A stretch of DNA of 64,000 nucleotides, from positions 496,001 to 560,000 of the forward strand of contig AP018269.1 of NCBI GenBank assembly GCA_003994795.1. The letters run 5' to 3'. A model generated the notes under the pieces. The model was given only the letters and a program-made list of their open reading frames with translations, had not been told where the DNA came from and did not search any database. The translations under genes and the position numbers were made by a program. Every line of letters starts with the position of its first letter. Within the stretch, counting starts at the first letter, position 1. The DNA comes from Cylindrospermum sp. NIES-4074 (lineage in GTDB: Bacteria > Cyanobacteriota > Cyanobacteriia > Cyanobacteriales > Nostocaceae). This document shows, in pieces, positions 1 to 7,676 of the stretch.

Positions 1-952
1 TTGTTGATAGCTGTTGGGCAAAAACTTCTGGGAAACCACCACCAAAATACATTCCTTGTATATCTTGTGGTAATTCAGCATCTTCTAAAGGACTCCAAAA
101 AACTAGTTTAGCCCCCAATTTTTGCAGCAAGTCTAAATTATCTTGATAGTAGAAATTAAAAGCGCGATCGCGTGCAACGGCAATTTTAACTGGGTGATGG
201 GTAATGGGTAATGGGTGATGGGTAATGGGTAATGATTTTGATTGTAAGATAGGCAGTAGTTGATCCCAATCAAAACAGGTATCGCCTAAATCAGCAAGAC
301 TGTTAATTACAGCACTTAGTTGGGGAAGTTCATCTGACGGGACTAAACCTAAATGGCGATCGGGTATGGTGATATTATCTTGACGCCGTAAAACGCCGAG
401 AATGGGTAATTGTAGGGGTTTTAGCGAATCTTTGAGTAAAGATAAATGGCGATCGCTTCCCACACGATTGAGAACTACCCCAGCAATCTTGATTCTCGCA
501 TCAAAAGAACAATAACCGTGTGCGATCGCAGCCACCGAACCCGATAACCGACTACAATCAATCACCAATATCACAGGTATATCTAATAACCGTGCAACCT
601 GCGCTGTACTCCCGAAATCAGTTGGTAATTGAGAATTGGTAACAGGTAATTGGTTTTCTGTACCATGTCCAACACCATCAAAAAGTCCCATCACCCCTTC
701 CACAAGCGCATATTCACATTCTTGAGAATGACGAGTAAAACATTGCTGTACATAACTTTCTGAAGTCAGCACTGTGTCTAAATTCCGGCAAGCACGATTA
801 GTTACATATTGATGAAACATGGGGTCAATATAGTCTGGCCCCACCTTAAAAGATTGCACCACCGCACCACGACGGCATAAAGATGCTAAAAGGGCAAGCG
901 TCACCGTTGTCTTACCAACACCGCTGCGTTCCCCTGCAATGACTATAGACAT
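1..952 (-). CDS. cbiA: Cobyrinate a,c-diamide synthase, 5' part (partial at window edge)
   Basis: ATP-dependent amidation of the a and c side chains of cobyrinate in cobalamin synthesis, in the cytosol. Reading the minus strand from the ATG at 952 gives an open frame of about 317 codons running off the window. The N-terminus has a P-loop (GERSGVGKTT, residues 7-16), followed by FKVGPDYIDP and the VEGVMGLFDGV stretch typical of CobB/CbiA; the last visible residues (GGGFPE) begin the glutamine amidotransferase half. An in-frame array of six heptanucleotides (191-232) adds two tandem copies of LPITHHP at residues 241-254, apparently in the linker between the two domains. Cobalamin is relevant here because the window also encodes a B12-dependent ribonucleotide reductase. 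Family call is firm; the 3' part is unseen. Confidence 0.9.
   Translation of the reverse strand, partial: MSIVIAGERSGVGKTTVTLALLASLCRRGAVVQSFKVGPDYIDPMFHQYVTNRACRNLDTVLTSESYVQQCFTRHSQECEYALVEGVMGLFDGVGHGTENQLPVTNSQLPTDFGSTAQVARLLDIPVILVIDCSRLSGSVAAIAHGYCSFDARIKIAGVVLNRVGSDRHLSLLKDSLKPLQLPILGVLRRQDNITIPDRHLGLVPSDELPQLSAVINSLADLGDTCFDWDQLLPILQSKSLPITHHPLPITHHPVKIAVARDRAFNFYYQDNLDLLQKLGAKLVFWSPLEDAELPQDIQGMYFGGGFPEVFAQQLST
191..232. repeat. Heptanucleotide tandem repeat inside cbiA
   Basis: Six consecutive heptamers TGGGTRA in the order TGGGTGA, TGGGTAA, TGGGTAA, repeated once. The 42 bp are a multiple of three and keep the cbiA frame open, adding a duplicated heptapeptide. The same heptamer, in the other orientation, occurs at 9116-9150 and 10762-10799. 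Confidence 0.9.
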
Positions 953-1316
953 CGGTAAATTATAAGTTTATCTAATTCTTTTTTTATCTTAACCCTCCAG
1001 CAGACCCCCACCACTTTACTCAGCTTGGTGGTGGGGATGCCGATTCATTTCTGCTACCCGGTTGAAGTCCTAATCGCGTTCGGTTTGCTAAATTCCTACG
1101 TTGACGTGATTAATTTCTTCTTTGAGCTTTTGAACCCAATTTGATGGGTGAATAAGTTCGTAGTCAGGACTTTAGTCCTTGCCTTGAGTGCTGAAGCTCT
1201 GACTACAAACCCAGCAAAGTTGCCTTGCCAGACCACTAGGCTTAAGATAATCAAAGACAGATATTTACAGTGACATAATTTACTTTAAATTCAGTATAAG
1301 AGGAGTGTATACACAG
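953..1316. other. Divergent intergenic region with hairpin and palindromic element
   Basis: Lies between divergent cbiA and the TMEM175-like gene. It holds a perfect 9-bp-stem hairpin (1006-1014 with 1028-1036, CCCCACCAC / GTGGTGGGG) and a 47-bp inverted-repeat element at 1160-1206 with arms GTAGTCAG / CTGACTAC. The stretch 1005-1110 could be the end of a decayed IS200/IS605-type element, but no protein remnant can be proved. No gene seen. Confidence 0.5.
1160..1206. repeat. Small inverted-repeat element
   Basis: 47-bp element with terminal arms GTAGTCAG and CTGACTAC and an internal GGACTTTAGTCC palindrome. It looks like one of the short dispersed palindromes of filamentous cyanobacteria. 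A related CTGACTAC end occurs near 37955, just beyond the metallophosphoesterase stop codon. Confidence 0.55.
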
Positions 1317-1892
1317 ATGGGGAAAGGGAGGTTAGAAGCATTCAGCGATGGTGTACTTGCTATCGTCATCACCATCATGGTGCTGGAACTGAAAGTGCCC
1401 CACGGGGCTGATTTGGCTGCACTGCGTCCGCTGATCCCGGTATTTCTGAGCTATGTGCTGAGTTTTATTTTTGTCGGTATTTATTGGAACAACCACCATC
1501 ACTTGCTACAGGCAATCCGCCATGTTAATGGTTATATCCTTTGGGCTAATATGCATCTGCTGTTCTGGCTGTCGCTAATTCCCTTCGTCACGGCTTGGAT
1601 GGGGGAGAACCACTTCGCTGCCTTGCCGGTATCACTTTATGGTACGGTACTCTTGTTGGCAGCGATCGCCTACTTGATCCTTGTCCGCGTCCTCATTTCT
1701 CACCACGGTCAAGATTCCGCGCTGGCGATCGCACTTGGTAAAGACTTTAAGGGCAAGGTATCGATAGTTTTCTATGCCTTGGCAATTCCAGTTGCCTTTG
1801 TCAACTCGTGGTTTGCCTGTGTATTATACGTTCTGGTTGCAGCCATGTGGCTAATCCCTGACCGCCGCATTGAGAAGACGCTGACACAGTGA
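1317..1892 (+). CDS. TMEM175-family (DUF1211) potassium-channel-like membrane protein
   Basis: Predicted inner-membrane cation channel, 191 aa with about six hydrophobic segments. The family signature RLEAFSDGVLAIVIT sits in the first segment (residues 4-18); it contains the FSD motif found in bacterial TMEM175 homologues. The ATG at 1317 was chosen because AGGAG lies at 1301-1305, 11 bases upstream; the in-frame GTG at 1305 overlaps that ribosome site and would be unlikely. The N-terminal signature and length match the bacterial single-repeat form, which works as a tetramer. It stands alone: the neighbour upstream is divergent and the TA pair downstream is convergent. Potassium permeation is inferred from the family. 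Confidence 0.85.
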   Translation: MGKGRLEAFSDGVLAIVITIMVLELKVPHGADLAALRPLIPVFLSYVLSFIFVGIYWNNHHHLLQAIRHVNGYILWANMHLLFWLSLIPFVTAWMGENHFAALPVSLYGTVLLLAAIAYLILVRVLISHHGQDSALAIALGKDFKGKVSIVFYALAIPVAFVNSWFACVLYVLVAAMWLIPDRRIEKTLTQ

Positions 1893-1949
1893 TAGGCTGG
1901 GATCTGGTGTAGGCCCCATCATGTTCATGCCCTCGTAAAGGCGATCGCT

Positions 1950-2387
1950 TTAAGATATTGTCCAATCTTCTATTTGTAAATTAGGGACTTTGGCAAAATC
2001 TTTAGTATTGCGTGTAACTAAAATTCCGTTTATGGAAAGTGTGATTGCAGCAATACGTAAATCTCTCGTACCTATACGAATCCTATGACTAACTAATTCT
2101 TTATAACAATTGTAGGCAGGTAAGTCAAAGTCAAGTAATTTCAGCTTGTTGAGGTATTCCACCCCGTCCCTTAATCCTTTGTAAGCCAGTATAAGTTTTT
2201 CAGATTGGGAAGGTTGATCGTTATACTTATTAATAACATTCAGCCATCCTTTCATTTGCTCTTCCAATGTCACAACTGTTATGGCTGTATTTGCAAAATT
2301 AATTTGATTTATACGCTGTTTAACAGTTGGATGTTCTCTTTGAAAAAGTGATAAATGGTCGGTATCCAGCACCCAAATTACAGTCAC
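1950..2387 (-). CDS. PIN-domain ribonuclease toxin (VapC-like)
   Basis: Probable Mg-dependent endoribonuclease toxin of a type II toxin-antitoxin pair, 145 aa. PIN acidic residues are visible: Asp8 in VLDTDHLS, Glu42/43 in VTLEEQ, Asp109 in GTRDLRIAA and Asp130 in TRNTKDF, in the usual order. The start codon overlaps the stop of the upstream antitoxin gene by 4 bp (2384-2387), so translation is probably coupled. VapC toxins usually cleave tRNA or rRNA; the target here cannot be told from sequence. The PIN call is confident; its activity as a toxin is inferred from the coupled partner. Confidence 0.88.
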   Translation of the reverse strand: MTVIWVLDTDHLSLFQREHPTVKQRINQINFANTAITVVTLEEQMKGWLNVINKYNDQPSQSEKLILAYKGLRDGVEYLNKLKLLDFDLPAYNCYKELVSHRIRIGTRDLRIAAITLSINGILVTRNTKDFAKVPNLQIEDWTIS

Positions 2388-2767
2388 TTTACCTCGTCTT
2401 CTGCATCGATTTGTCTATAATATTCCTCCATTTCTGCATCAACTTTACGGCGTTCTGCTTCTATATCAGCCATTACCTCATCAAAGAGTGGATTATCCTT
2501 GTACATACCAGCTACCTTCATCCAAGGATTATCAGTTTGGGGAGAATCTATTTCTAAGGTAACTATTTTTGAATTTTGTAACCGTTTTTGCAAAAGCTGC
2601 TGTAAGCTCTCCAGCGCTTCATTTTCAGTTTTACCTGAACTTTTACAGTCTGATAAGCCTAGCACCACTGCACTAAATCTACCATCTTGCTCATTTTCAA
2701 CCAGCACACTATAACTTAGTTTAGGAGCGTCAGTATCAGAAGTTGTTGAAGGACTAAAACTAATCAT
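2384..2767 (-). CDS. HicB-like antitoxin paired with PIN toxin
   Basis: 127-aa protein that begins a two-gene unit. Residues about 18-65 (LSYSVLVENEQDGRFSAVV, then LGLSDCKSSGKTENEALESL) look like the partial RNase-H fold of HicB antitoxins. The C-terminal third is charged and helical (EAERRKVDAEMEEYYRQIDAEDE), suited to wrapping a toxin. Antitoxin-first order and a 4-bp overlap with the PIN gene fit a TA operon. No DNA-binding domain is obvious. Pairing a HicB-type fold with a PIN toxin, rather than HicA, is less usual. Function is inferred from context. Confidence 0.7.
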   Translation of the reverse strand: MISFSPSTTSDTDAPKLSYSVLVENEQDGRFSAVVLGLSDCKSSGKTENEALESLQQLLQKRLQNSKIVTLEIDSPQTDNPWMKVAGMYKDNPLFDEVMADIEAERRKVDAEMEEYYRQIDAEDEVK

Positions 2768-3154
2768 ACTTTTTGACTTTTATCTATGTATTCTTATTTT
2801 AAAGTATTTAGACAAAAGATGGATTGCTGTTACTCAAGGGGAGAGGCAGTTCCATAGGTGGTGCGATTCCCTCGTAAAGGCGATCGCCTCCGGCGGGCGG
2901 GTACGCCATCGCATCTCTAAATCTTTCTACCAGGGTATGACCATTAGATTTATGACTTCTCAAATAAATAGTAAATCTGAGTATTTCGATTTTCACAAAA
3001 TAAATAAGATTCCTCTATACATAGCAAGATGAAATTCCAATAAATCTTTATTGGTCGTTCAAAAGAAATTATTGCCACGCCATTGGGAGGATGAAGTTTA
3101 CACTCACAACCTCTTAACTTAAGGCAGTAATTTCAAGAAAATAAATGAGTAAAA
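2768..3154. other. Intergenic region with HIP1-bearing repeat
   Basis: No convincing gene. A GC-rich 33-bp repeat containing HIP1 lies at 2880-2912. The rest is AT-rich and is likely to hold the flavodoxin promoter near 3000-3150. I could not recognise a clear Fur box. Confidence 0.5.
2880..2912. repeat. 33-bp HIP1-containing GC-rich repeat, copy 1
   Basis: Begins GCGATCGCCTCCGGCGGGCG and ends GGTACGCCATCGC. Near-identical copies occur at 45482-45514 (one base different) and, inverted, at 61788-61819. It is a dispersed intergenic repeat, not part of a gene. Confidence 0.8.
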
Positions 3155-3667
3155 ATGGCTACTATTGGTTTATTTTTTGGCACTCAAACAGGTAATACTC
3201 AAACTGAAGCAGAAATAATTCAGAAAGAATTCGGTGGAGAAAGCGTAGTAACTTTAAATGACATTTCCCAAGCTGAACCGAGTGATTTTAATGACTACAG
3301 TTATATCATCATCGGTTGTCCTACTTGGAATGTTGGAGAATTACAAAGTGATTGGGAAGATTTCTATGATGAGCTAGATAACATAGACTTCAGTGGCAAA
3401 AAAGTTGCTTATTTTGCACCTGGAGACCAGGTTGGTTATCCTGATACATTCCAAGATGCACTAGGCATTTTAGAGGAAAAGATTTCGGAACTGGGTGGTG
3501 AAACAGTTGGCTATTGGTCTACAGAAGGTTATGAATTTACTGATTCTAAAGGACTTCGTGATGGTAAATTTGTAGGGTTGGCACTTGATGAAGATAATCA
3601 ATCTGATTTAACAGAGGAACGAATCAAAAACTGGGTAACACAACTAAAGTCAGAGTTTGGTGTGTAA
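3155..3667 (+). CDS. isiB: Flavodoxin (long-chain, FMN)
   Basis: Soluble FMN electron carrier of 170 aa that replaces ferredoxin under iron limitation, accepting electrons from photosystem I. The phosphate-binding loop GTQTGNTQTEA is at residues 9-19. FMN-stacking aromatics are Trp58 (CPTWNVG) and Tyr95 (DQVGYPD), and the approximately 20-residue insertion of long-chain flavodoxins is present (about 120-140). Length and sequence match cyanobacterial IsiB. It appears monocistronic. Iron regulation through FurA is known for the family, but no binding site was identified here. Confidence 0.95.
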   Translation: MATIGLFFGTQTGNTQTEAEIIQKEFGGESVVTLNDISQAEPSDFNDYSYIIIGCPTWNVGELQSDWEDFYDELDNIDFSGKKVAYFAPGDQVGYPDTFQDALGILEEKISELGGETVGYWSTEGYEFTDSKGLRDGKFVGLALDEDNQSDLTEERIKNWVTQLKSEFGV

Positions 3668-3733
3668 GTAATATTATTTACAATATCTGTTTCTGAAGCA
3701 AGTAAGGTGTTCTATGGGCGGGCGAGACGCCCA

Positions 3734-3780
3734 ACGCCACTTGCTACAACCGGGGGAACCCCGGCAACGCAGTGGCTCCC
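3734..3780. repeat. GC-rich dispersed repeat, copy 1
   Basis: Contains the core ACGCCACTTGCT, then a CCGGGG-GAACCCC palindrome, then GCAACGCAGTGGCTCC. Relatives are at 41036-41081 (inverted) and 43399-43446. Just upstream (3713-3732) is another common fragment, GGGCGGGCGAGACGCCC. Confidence 0.7.
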
Positions 3781-3841
3781 CCACAAGACCACAAGAAAGG
3801 TACAGTTTCAAAATCAGGAATCATTGAGCACTTACACTTGC

Positions 3842-5791
3842 TCAACCCCCCACATGGACGCATGGACGCTGATGAGGATGCTTTTCAGCCCGACGAAGAA
3901 CTTCACGGGTGACTACAGCAATATCGCCCTCACCAAACAAGATAAAACGCAGTAAGTATTGTATGGGGTTTCCCTCAACCCAGCCGAAATAGGCATGGGG
4001 AATTTTACCTGTTTGGTCACGAATATAAAGTAGTACAGCGGCGATCGCATTTGGTACTGCTGCACTCTCAGCCCTAAGAATGCGGTAATCACCAACTTGC
4101 ACCCCTTTGACTTTGATGACATCGGCAAATTCCGAAGCATCGGATACCATAATTTCTAAAAATAGAATTGGATCGTTGGCTGGAATATGGTTGTCCTCCC
4201 GCACCTCATTCTCTTTTAAAAAATACTCTTGGATATCGCCTGTATTCAAACGATTAGCAATTAGCCGAATTGCCCCCTGGCTTTCTTCAGCGAGGAATTG
4301 GCTAGCAAGTTCGTCAATTTCTATCCGCTCTACTCGCAGTTCAGTTGAACGCCAAACGCGAGAAATTAGCGAGGTGAAAATGATTGTACCAATGAAGAAG
4401 CCAGCAATCCTAATCCCTTCTGGTCTTTCGATGATATTGACAACAGTTGTATATATAAACAACAGTGTGATGATGCCAAAAATGAGTGTTTTTCGCTTTT
4501 CTCTGTGACGGTGAGCGGATAGAGTTACGGCAAAAGCAGCTGAGGTGATTAACACAAGCACACCAGTTGCATAAGCTCCACCTTGGGCTTCGACATTTGC
4601 CTGAAAGATAATTGTGACAAAAAAGGCGATCGCTATATACACCAAAACTAAAGGTCGTGTTGCTCGTGCCCAATTGGGTGCCATACCATAGCGTGGTAGG
4701 TAACGAGGTACTATATTCAGCAGCCCTGCCATTGCCGATGCACCCGCAAACCAGAGAATGCTAATGGTGCTTAAATCGTAAATTGTGCCAAAGCTATTAC
4801 CTAGTTGCAGATGTGCCAGATAAGCGAGGGCCCGGCCGTTAGCTTTGCCCCCAGAAGCAAATTCTGCGGCGGGAATCAGTAAAGTAGTTATCAAGCTGCT
4901 GGTGAGCAAAAAGAAGCTCATAATCACAGCAGCAGCAGTGAGCAGCTTGCGTGTATTCCGAATCCGTCCTCTGGGATGGTCGAGTGCGTCGCTGCTGCTA
5001 CCTTTTACCAGGGGCATAACAGTCACACCAGTCTCAAAGCCTGACAATCCCAGCGCTAGCTTGGGGAATACGAGGAGAGCGATGCCGATTAATATTAAAG
5101 GGTTGGATTGGCGTGCAAAAAGTGCAGTCTGCCAATTAGCGATCGCTTCTGGGTGAGTTAATATCTGATACAGACCAACGCTAATCACAATCAAGTTTAA
5201 CAGCAGATAAACTGCAACCAAAAATACTGCAATCCCAATCGCTTCTCGGAAACCTCTTAAGAAAACAGCACCTAATAATGCGATTAAGATGAGGGTAATG
5301 GCGATCGTCTGACCGTGCAGCCAATGTGGAGCGAGGGGATTTTCGATAATATGGGCTGTGGCATCAGCAGCCGAGAGGGTAATGGTGATGATAAAGTCAG
5401 TTGCCACAAAGCCGAGTAGGCACAGAACAAGTAATTTGCCTTGCCACCAGGATAGCAAACGCTCTAACATGGCGATCGACCCTTCCCCGTGAGGGCTTTC
5501 GGCAGCAATGCGCCGATAAATTGGTAATGCGCCAAACAGCGTCAGCAAAACTAGAATCAGAGTAGCTATAGGGGAAAGAGCACCAGCTGCCAGTGCAGCA
5601 ATACCAGGTTGATAACCTAGAGTCGAAAAATAATCTACACCAGTTAAGCACATGACCTGCCACCAAGAATGCTGGCGGTGTGCTTCTTGCTTACGATAAG
5701 GCCCTTCCTTTTCTCGTCGTCGGTCTTCTTCAAGCAGCCAGTGGATTAACTGTCTACTAAGCCGTTTTGTTGAAACAGTTGATTTAGCCAT
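3842..5791 (-). CDS. APC-superfamily permease with C-terminal soluble domain
   Basis: Inner-membrane secondary transporter, 649 aa. A charged N-terminus (to about residue 40) precedes some 12 hydrophobic segments between about 45 and 475, opening with [19 protein letters not shown] as in APC amino acid/cation permeases. Residues about 480-649 are soluble and mixed alpha/beta. The ATG at 5791 is preferred to an in-frame TTG three bases upstream. The substrate cannot be deduced; amino acid or potassium transport are both possible. Both neighbouring genes are separated by repeats, so it is probably transcribed alone. Confidence 0.8.
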   Translation of the reverse strand: MAKSTVSTKRLSRQLIHWLLEEDRRREKEGPYRKQEAHRQHSWWQVMCLTGVDYFSTLGYQPGIAALAAGALSPIATLILVLLTLFGALPIYRRIAAESPHGEGSIAMLERLLSWWQGKLLVLCLLGFVATDFIITITLSAADATAHIIENPLAPHWLHGQTIAITLILIALLGAVFLRGFREAIGIAVFLVAVYLLLNLIVISVGLYQILTHPEAIANWQTALFARQSNPLILIGIALLVFPKLALGLSGFETGVTVMPLVKGSSSDALDHPRGRIRNTRKLLTAAAVIMSFFLLTSSLITTLLIPAAEFASGGKANGRALAYLAHLQLGNSFGTIYDLSTISILWFAGASAMAGLLNIVPRYLPRYGMAPNWARATRPLVLVYIAIAFFVTIIFQANVEAQGGAYATGVLVLITSAAFAVTLSAHRHREKRKTLIFGIITLLFIYTTVVNIIERPEGIRIAGFFIGTIIFTSLISRVWRSTELRVERIEIDELASQFLAEESQGAIRLIANRLNTGDIQEYFLKENEVREDNHIPANDPILFLEIMVSDASEFADVIKVKGVQVGDYRILRAESAAVPNAIAAVLLYIRDQTGKIPHAYFGWVEGNPIQYLLRFILFGEGDIAVVTREVLRRAEKHPHQRPCVHVGG

Positions 5792-5988
5792 CAAATAGGA
5801 TTGTGTTGCAATTCTCTGAGTCTACCAATCCCACAGTTATTGTAGATTGAGAATTTTGTCCGATCTATCAAATAATAGCAACTGCTCCTAGTCCTCTGGG
5901 TTATCAATATCAATTGCCACTTCTGGTATGGGAACAATCAATAACGTAACCGTATATTTTTGGATTAACGTTTCAGTCTAAAACCTGG

Positions 5989-6091
5989 TTTTAGACTTTC
6001 CTGCGGAACGCTACGCGTTGGCGGTTCGCGGAGCGTGTCGCAGACAAGCCTGCGCTTTGCGCTTACGGCGTGAGCGAGCGTCGAACGCTGA
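5989..6091. repeat. 103-bp direct repeat, copy 1
   Basis: Starts TTTTAGACTTTCCTGCGGAA and ends GCGTCGAACGCTGA. It is identical base for base with 6894-6996 and in the same orientation. The pair brackets the stress-protein gene at 6158-6718. Internal palindromes (GCTACGCGTTGGCGG, TTCGCGGAGCG) suggest RNA hairpins. Confidence 0.95.
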
Positions 6092-6157
6092 ATTCTGACT
6101 TTTTGCTGAACCTAAATCCCAATTCCAGATGGTGATGTTGCCAAACATTTGTGAGGG

Positions 6158-6718
6158 TCAAGTTTTACTCGGTAATAGATCATAGATACCCCAATATTGA
6201 ATATCACACTTGCTCAAAATTGTTTCAGCGCTGCGGATATCGTCGTCTGTGCCCTCTAACATTACTAAATATTCACAATACTGCATGCGATCGCCATAAC
6301 ATCTGGCTCTTTCTTCAGGAATACCCAAATGAGTTAGCACCTTCACCAAATTATTAGTGGCTATGGCACTAACAGCAACAGCCGCTACACTCATAACTAA
6401 TGCCCCACCAATGGAACCGGCAGCAATCACAGTTCCTACGCTACTTGGTAGTACTAAACTGCCAAGACCAACTAATACACTTCCCCAGAAACCTGCACTC
6501 AGAGCGTCACCAACAGATCCAGTTGTATCTACATTTTGATTATCGATACGCGAACTTACCTGCACCTCACCAATGTTACCTCTCCGGTCTGCATCCTTGG
6601 CAAAAATGTGAACTTTCTCTATTGGAAAACTTGAGGCTTTCAACTCATTGATTGATTGCTCTGCTAATTTACGGTTAGTAAATACGCCAACAGCGCGTTT
6701 TTTATCTGTGGCAATCAT
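6158..6718 (-). CDS. General-stress-protein-like protein with glycine-rich membrane region
   Basis: 186 aa. The N-terminal part (KKRAVGVFTNRKLAEQSINE through VHIFAKDAD) resembles the YflT/17M-type heat-induced stress domain. Then comes a glycine/alanine-rich hydrophobic hairpin (residues about 75-125: SAGFWGSVLVGLGSLVLP and IGGALVMSVAAVAVS), and a C-terminal half beginning LGIPEERARCYGDRMQ that ends with an acidic TDDDI stretch. The ATG at 6718 has AGGA just upstream and is preferred to an in-frame GTG at 6742. Such proteins are common in filamentous cyanobacteria and are thought to be stress related; the molecular role is unknown. It is isolated between two copies of a 103-bp repeat. Confidence 0.75.
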   Translation of the reverse strand: MIATDKKRAVGVFTNRKLAEQSINELKASSFPIEKVHIFAKDADRRGNIGEVQVSSRIDNQNVDTTGSVGDALSAGFWGSVLVGLGSLVLPSSVGTVIAAGSIGGALVMSVAAVAVSAIATNNLVKVLTHLGIPEERARCYGDRMQYCEYLVMLEGTDDDIRSAETILSKCDIQYWGIYDLLPSKT

Positions 6719-6893
6719 ATTTTCCTGGTATAGCCGGATCACATAATTTATCTAAATCTGTAAGCATTCAGCGGTCAGCTATCAGCAATCAGCAATTTTC
6801 AGGAATTTATGAGCATTTTGGTAGAAAGATTACTAATTGCTTTTGGTGTAAGTCTCCCCAACGCCAAACCCTGAAACTCAGTCTAAGAAATAG

Positions 6894-6996
6894 TTTTAGA
6901 CTTTCCTGCGGAACGCTACGCGTTGGCGGTTCGCGGAGCGTGTCGCAGACAAGCCTGCGCTTTGCGCTTACGGCGTGAGCGAGCGTCGAACGCTGA
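6894..6996. repeat. 103-bp direct repeat, copy 2
   Basis: Identical to 5989-6091. Its left flank (6841-6893, beginning TTTTGGTGTAAGTCTCCCCA) is also similar to 34318-34378, so the repeat is part of a larger dispersed family with partial copies. Confidence 0.95.
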
Positions 6997-7219
6997 CTGC
7001 TGACCGCTGAAGTGCTGAATGCTTACCTAAATCTAGTCTTGAAATTTTTCTATTAATATTCCTCTACTTTTAGTTATAAACAACTTTTTATAAAGAGGTA
7101 TGGGATTGCTAGAGCCTCCGGCACGCTTGGCGGTAAGCGAAGCTATTTACGCACTATACAAATTGAACACGATATGGAGCAACGATAGTTGGTCATTTTC
7201 CGCTTTTGAACATGGCTTT

Positions 7220-7285
7220 GTAGGGTGCGTCAGATGTCAAAAATCTGTTCATTATTGCCAAATTATTGGGTCTGACGCACCCTAC
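7220..7285. mobile_element. 66-bp MITE-like inverted-repeat element, copy 1
   Basis: Perfect 15-bp terminal inverted repeats GTAGGGTGCGTCAGA / TCTGACGCACCCTAC enclose a 36-bp interior. A second element of exactly the same length lies inverted at 28936-29001; after reversing it, the interiors match at 28 of 36 positions. It has no coding capacity. Confidence 0.85.
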
Positions 7286-7676
7286 AAGAGACTTAAGCAA
7301 TGCTCCATATTTGGTGTTTCCTGTCAATGCGTAAGTCCTAAAATAGTAAAAAAAATACCCCCCTTCCATGAAAGAGGGTCAAAAGATTATTTATCAATTG
7401 CATCAATTATTGAAAATCCGCGTAGGCAGACTTCGTTCGTATAGCCCTGATTTCTAAGATCAGATTGGCGAATCCATAGGGGGTATAACCCATTGAACCC
7501 TGTCTTATATTTCCTTGATTTCAGGGCGCTGAAACACACAGTAGGTATTAGCCCGAAATTTAGGGGCGGGTGAATAACCCAAAACCAGGGTTTCAAGAGT
7601 GCAGTGTTTCACTCCTTGCGAATTGACCAACAGTATCTTTCTTTCTCATTACCAGGGCTAGGTGTAAGGTGCGAAG

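Larger units (their letters stand above)
6719..7676. other. Repeat-rich intergenic region
   Basis: No believable gene. It contains the second 103-bp repeat (6894-6996), a 66-bp MITE-like element (7220-7285) and a short stretch CCCCCTTCCATGAAAGAGGG near 7360 that could form a hairpin. The stretch 7445-7640 has scattered inverted motifs (CCCTGATTTC ... TTTCAGGG) but nothing I can name. Open frames here run across the repeats and lack family features. Confidence 0.6.

Noticed and set aside
2808-2996. 62-codon minus-strand open frame
   Set aside because: It runs across the 33-bp HIP1 repeat and has no protein family features.
7100-7444. 114-codon plus-strand open frame
   Set aside because: Crosses the 66-bp MITE; composition is not protein-like.
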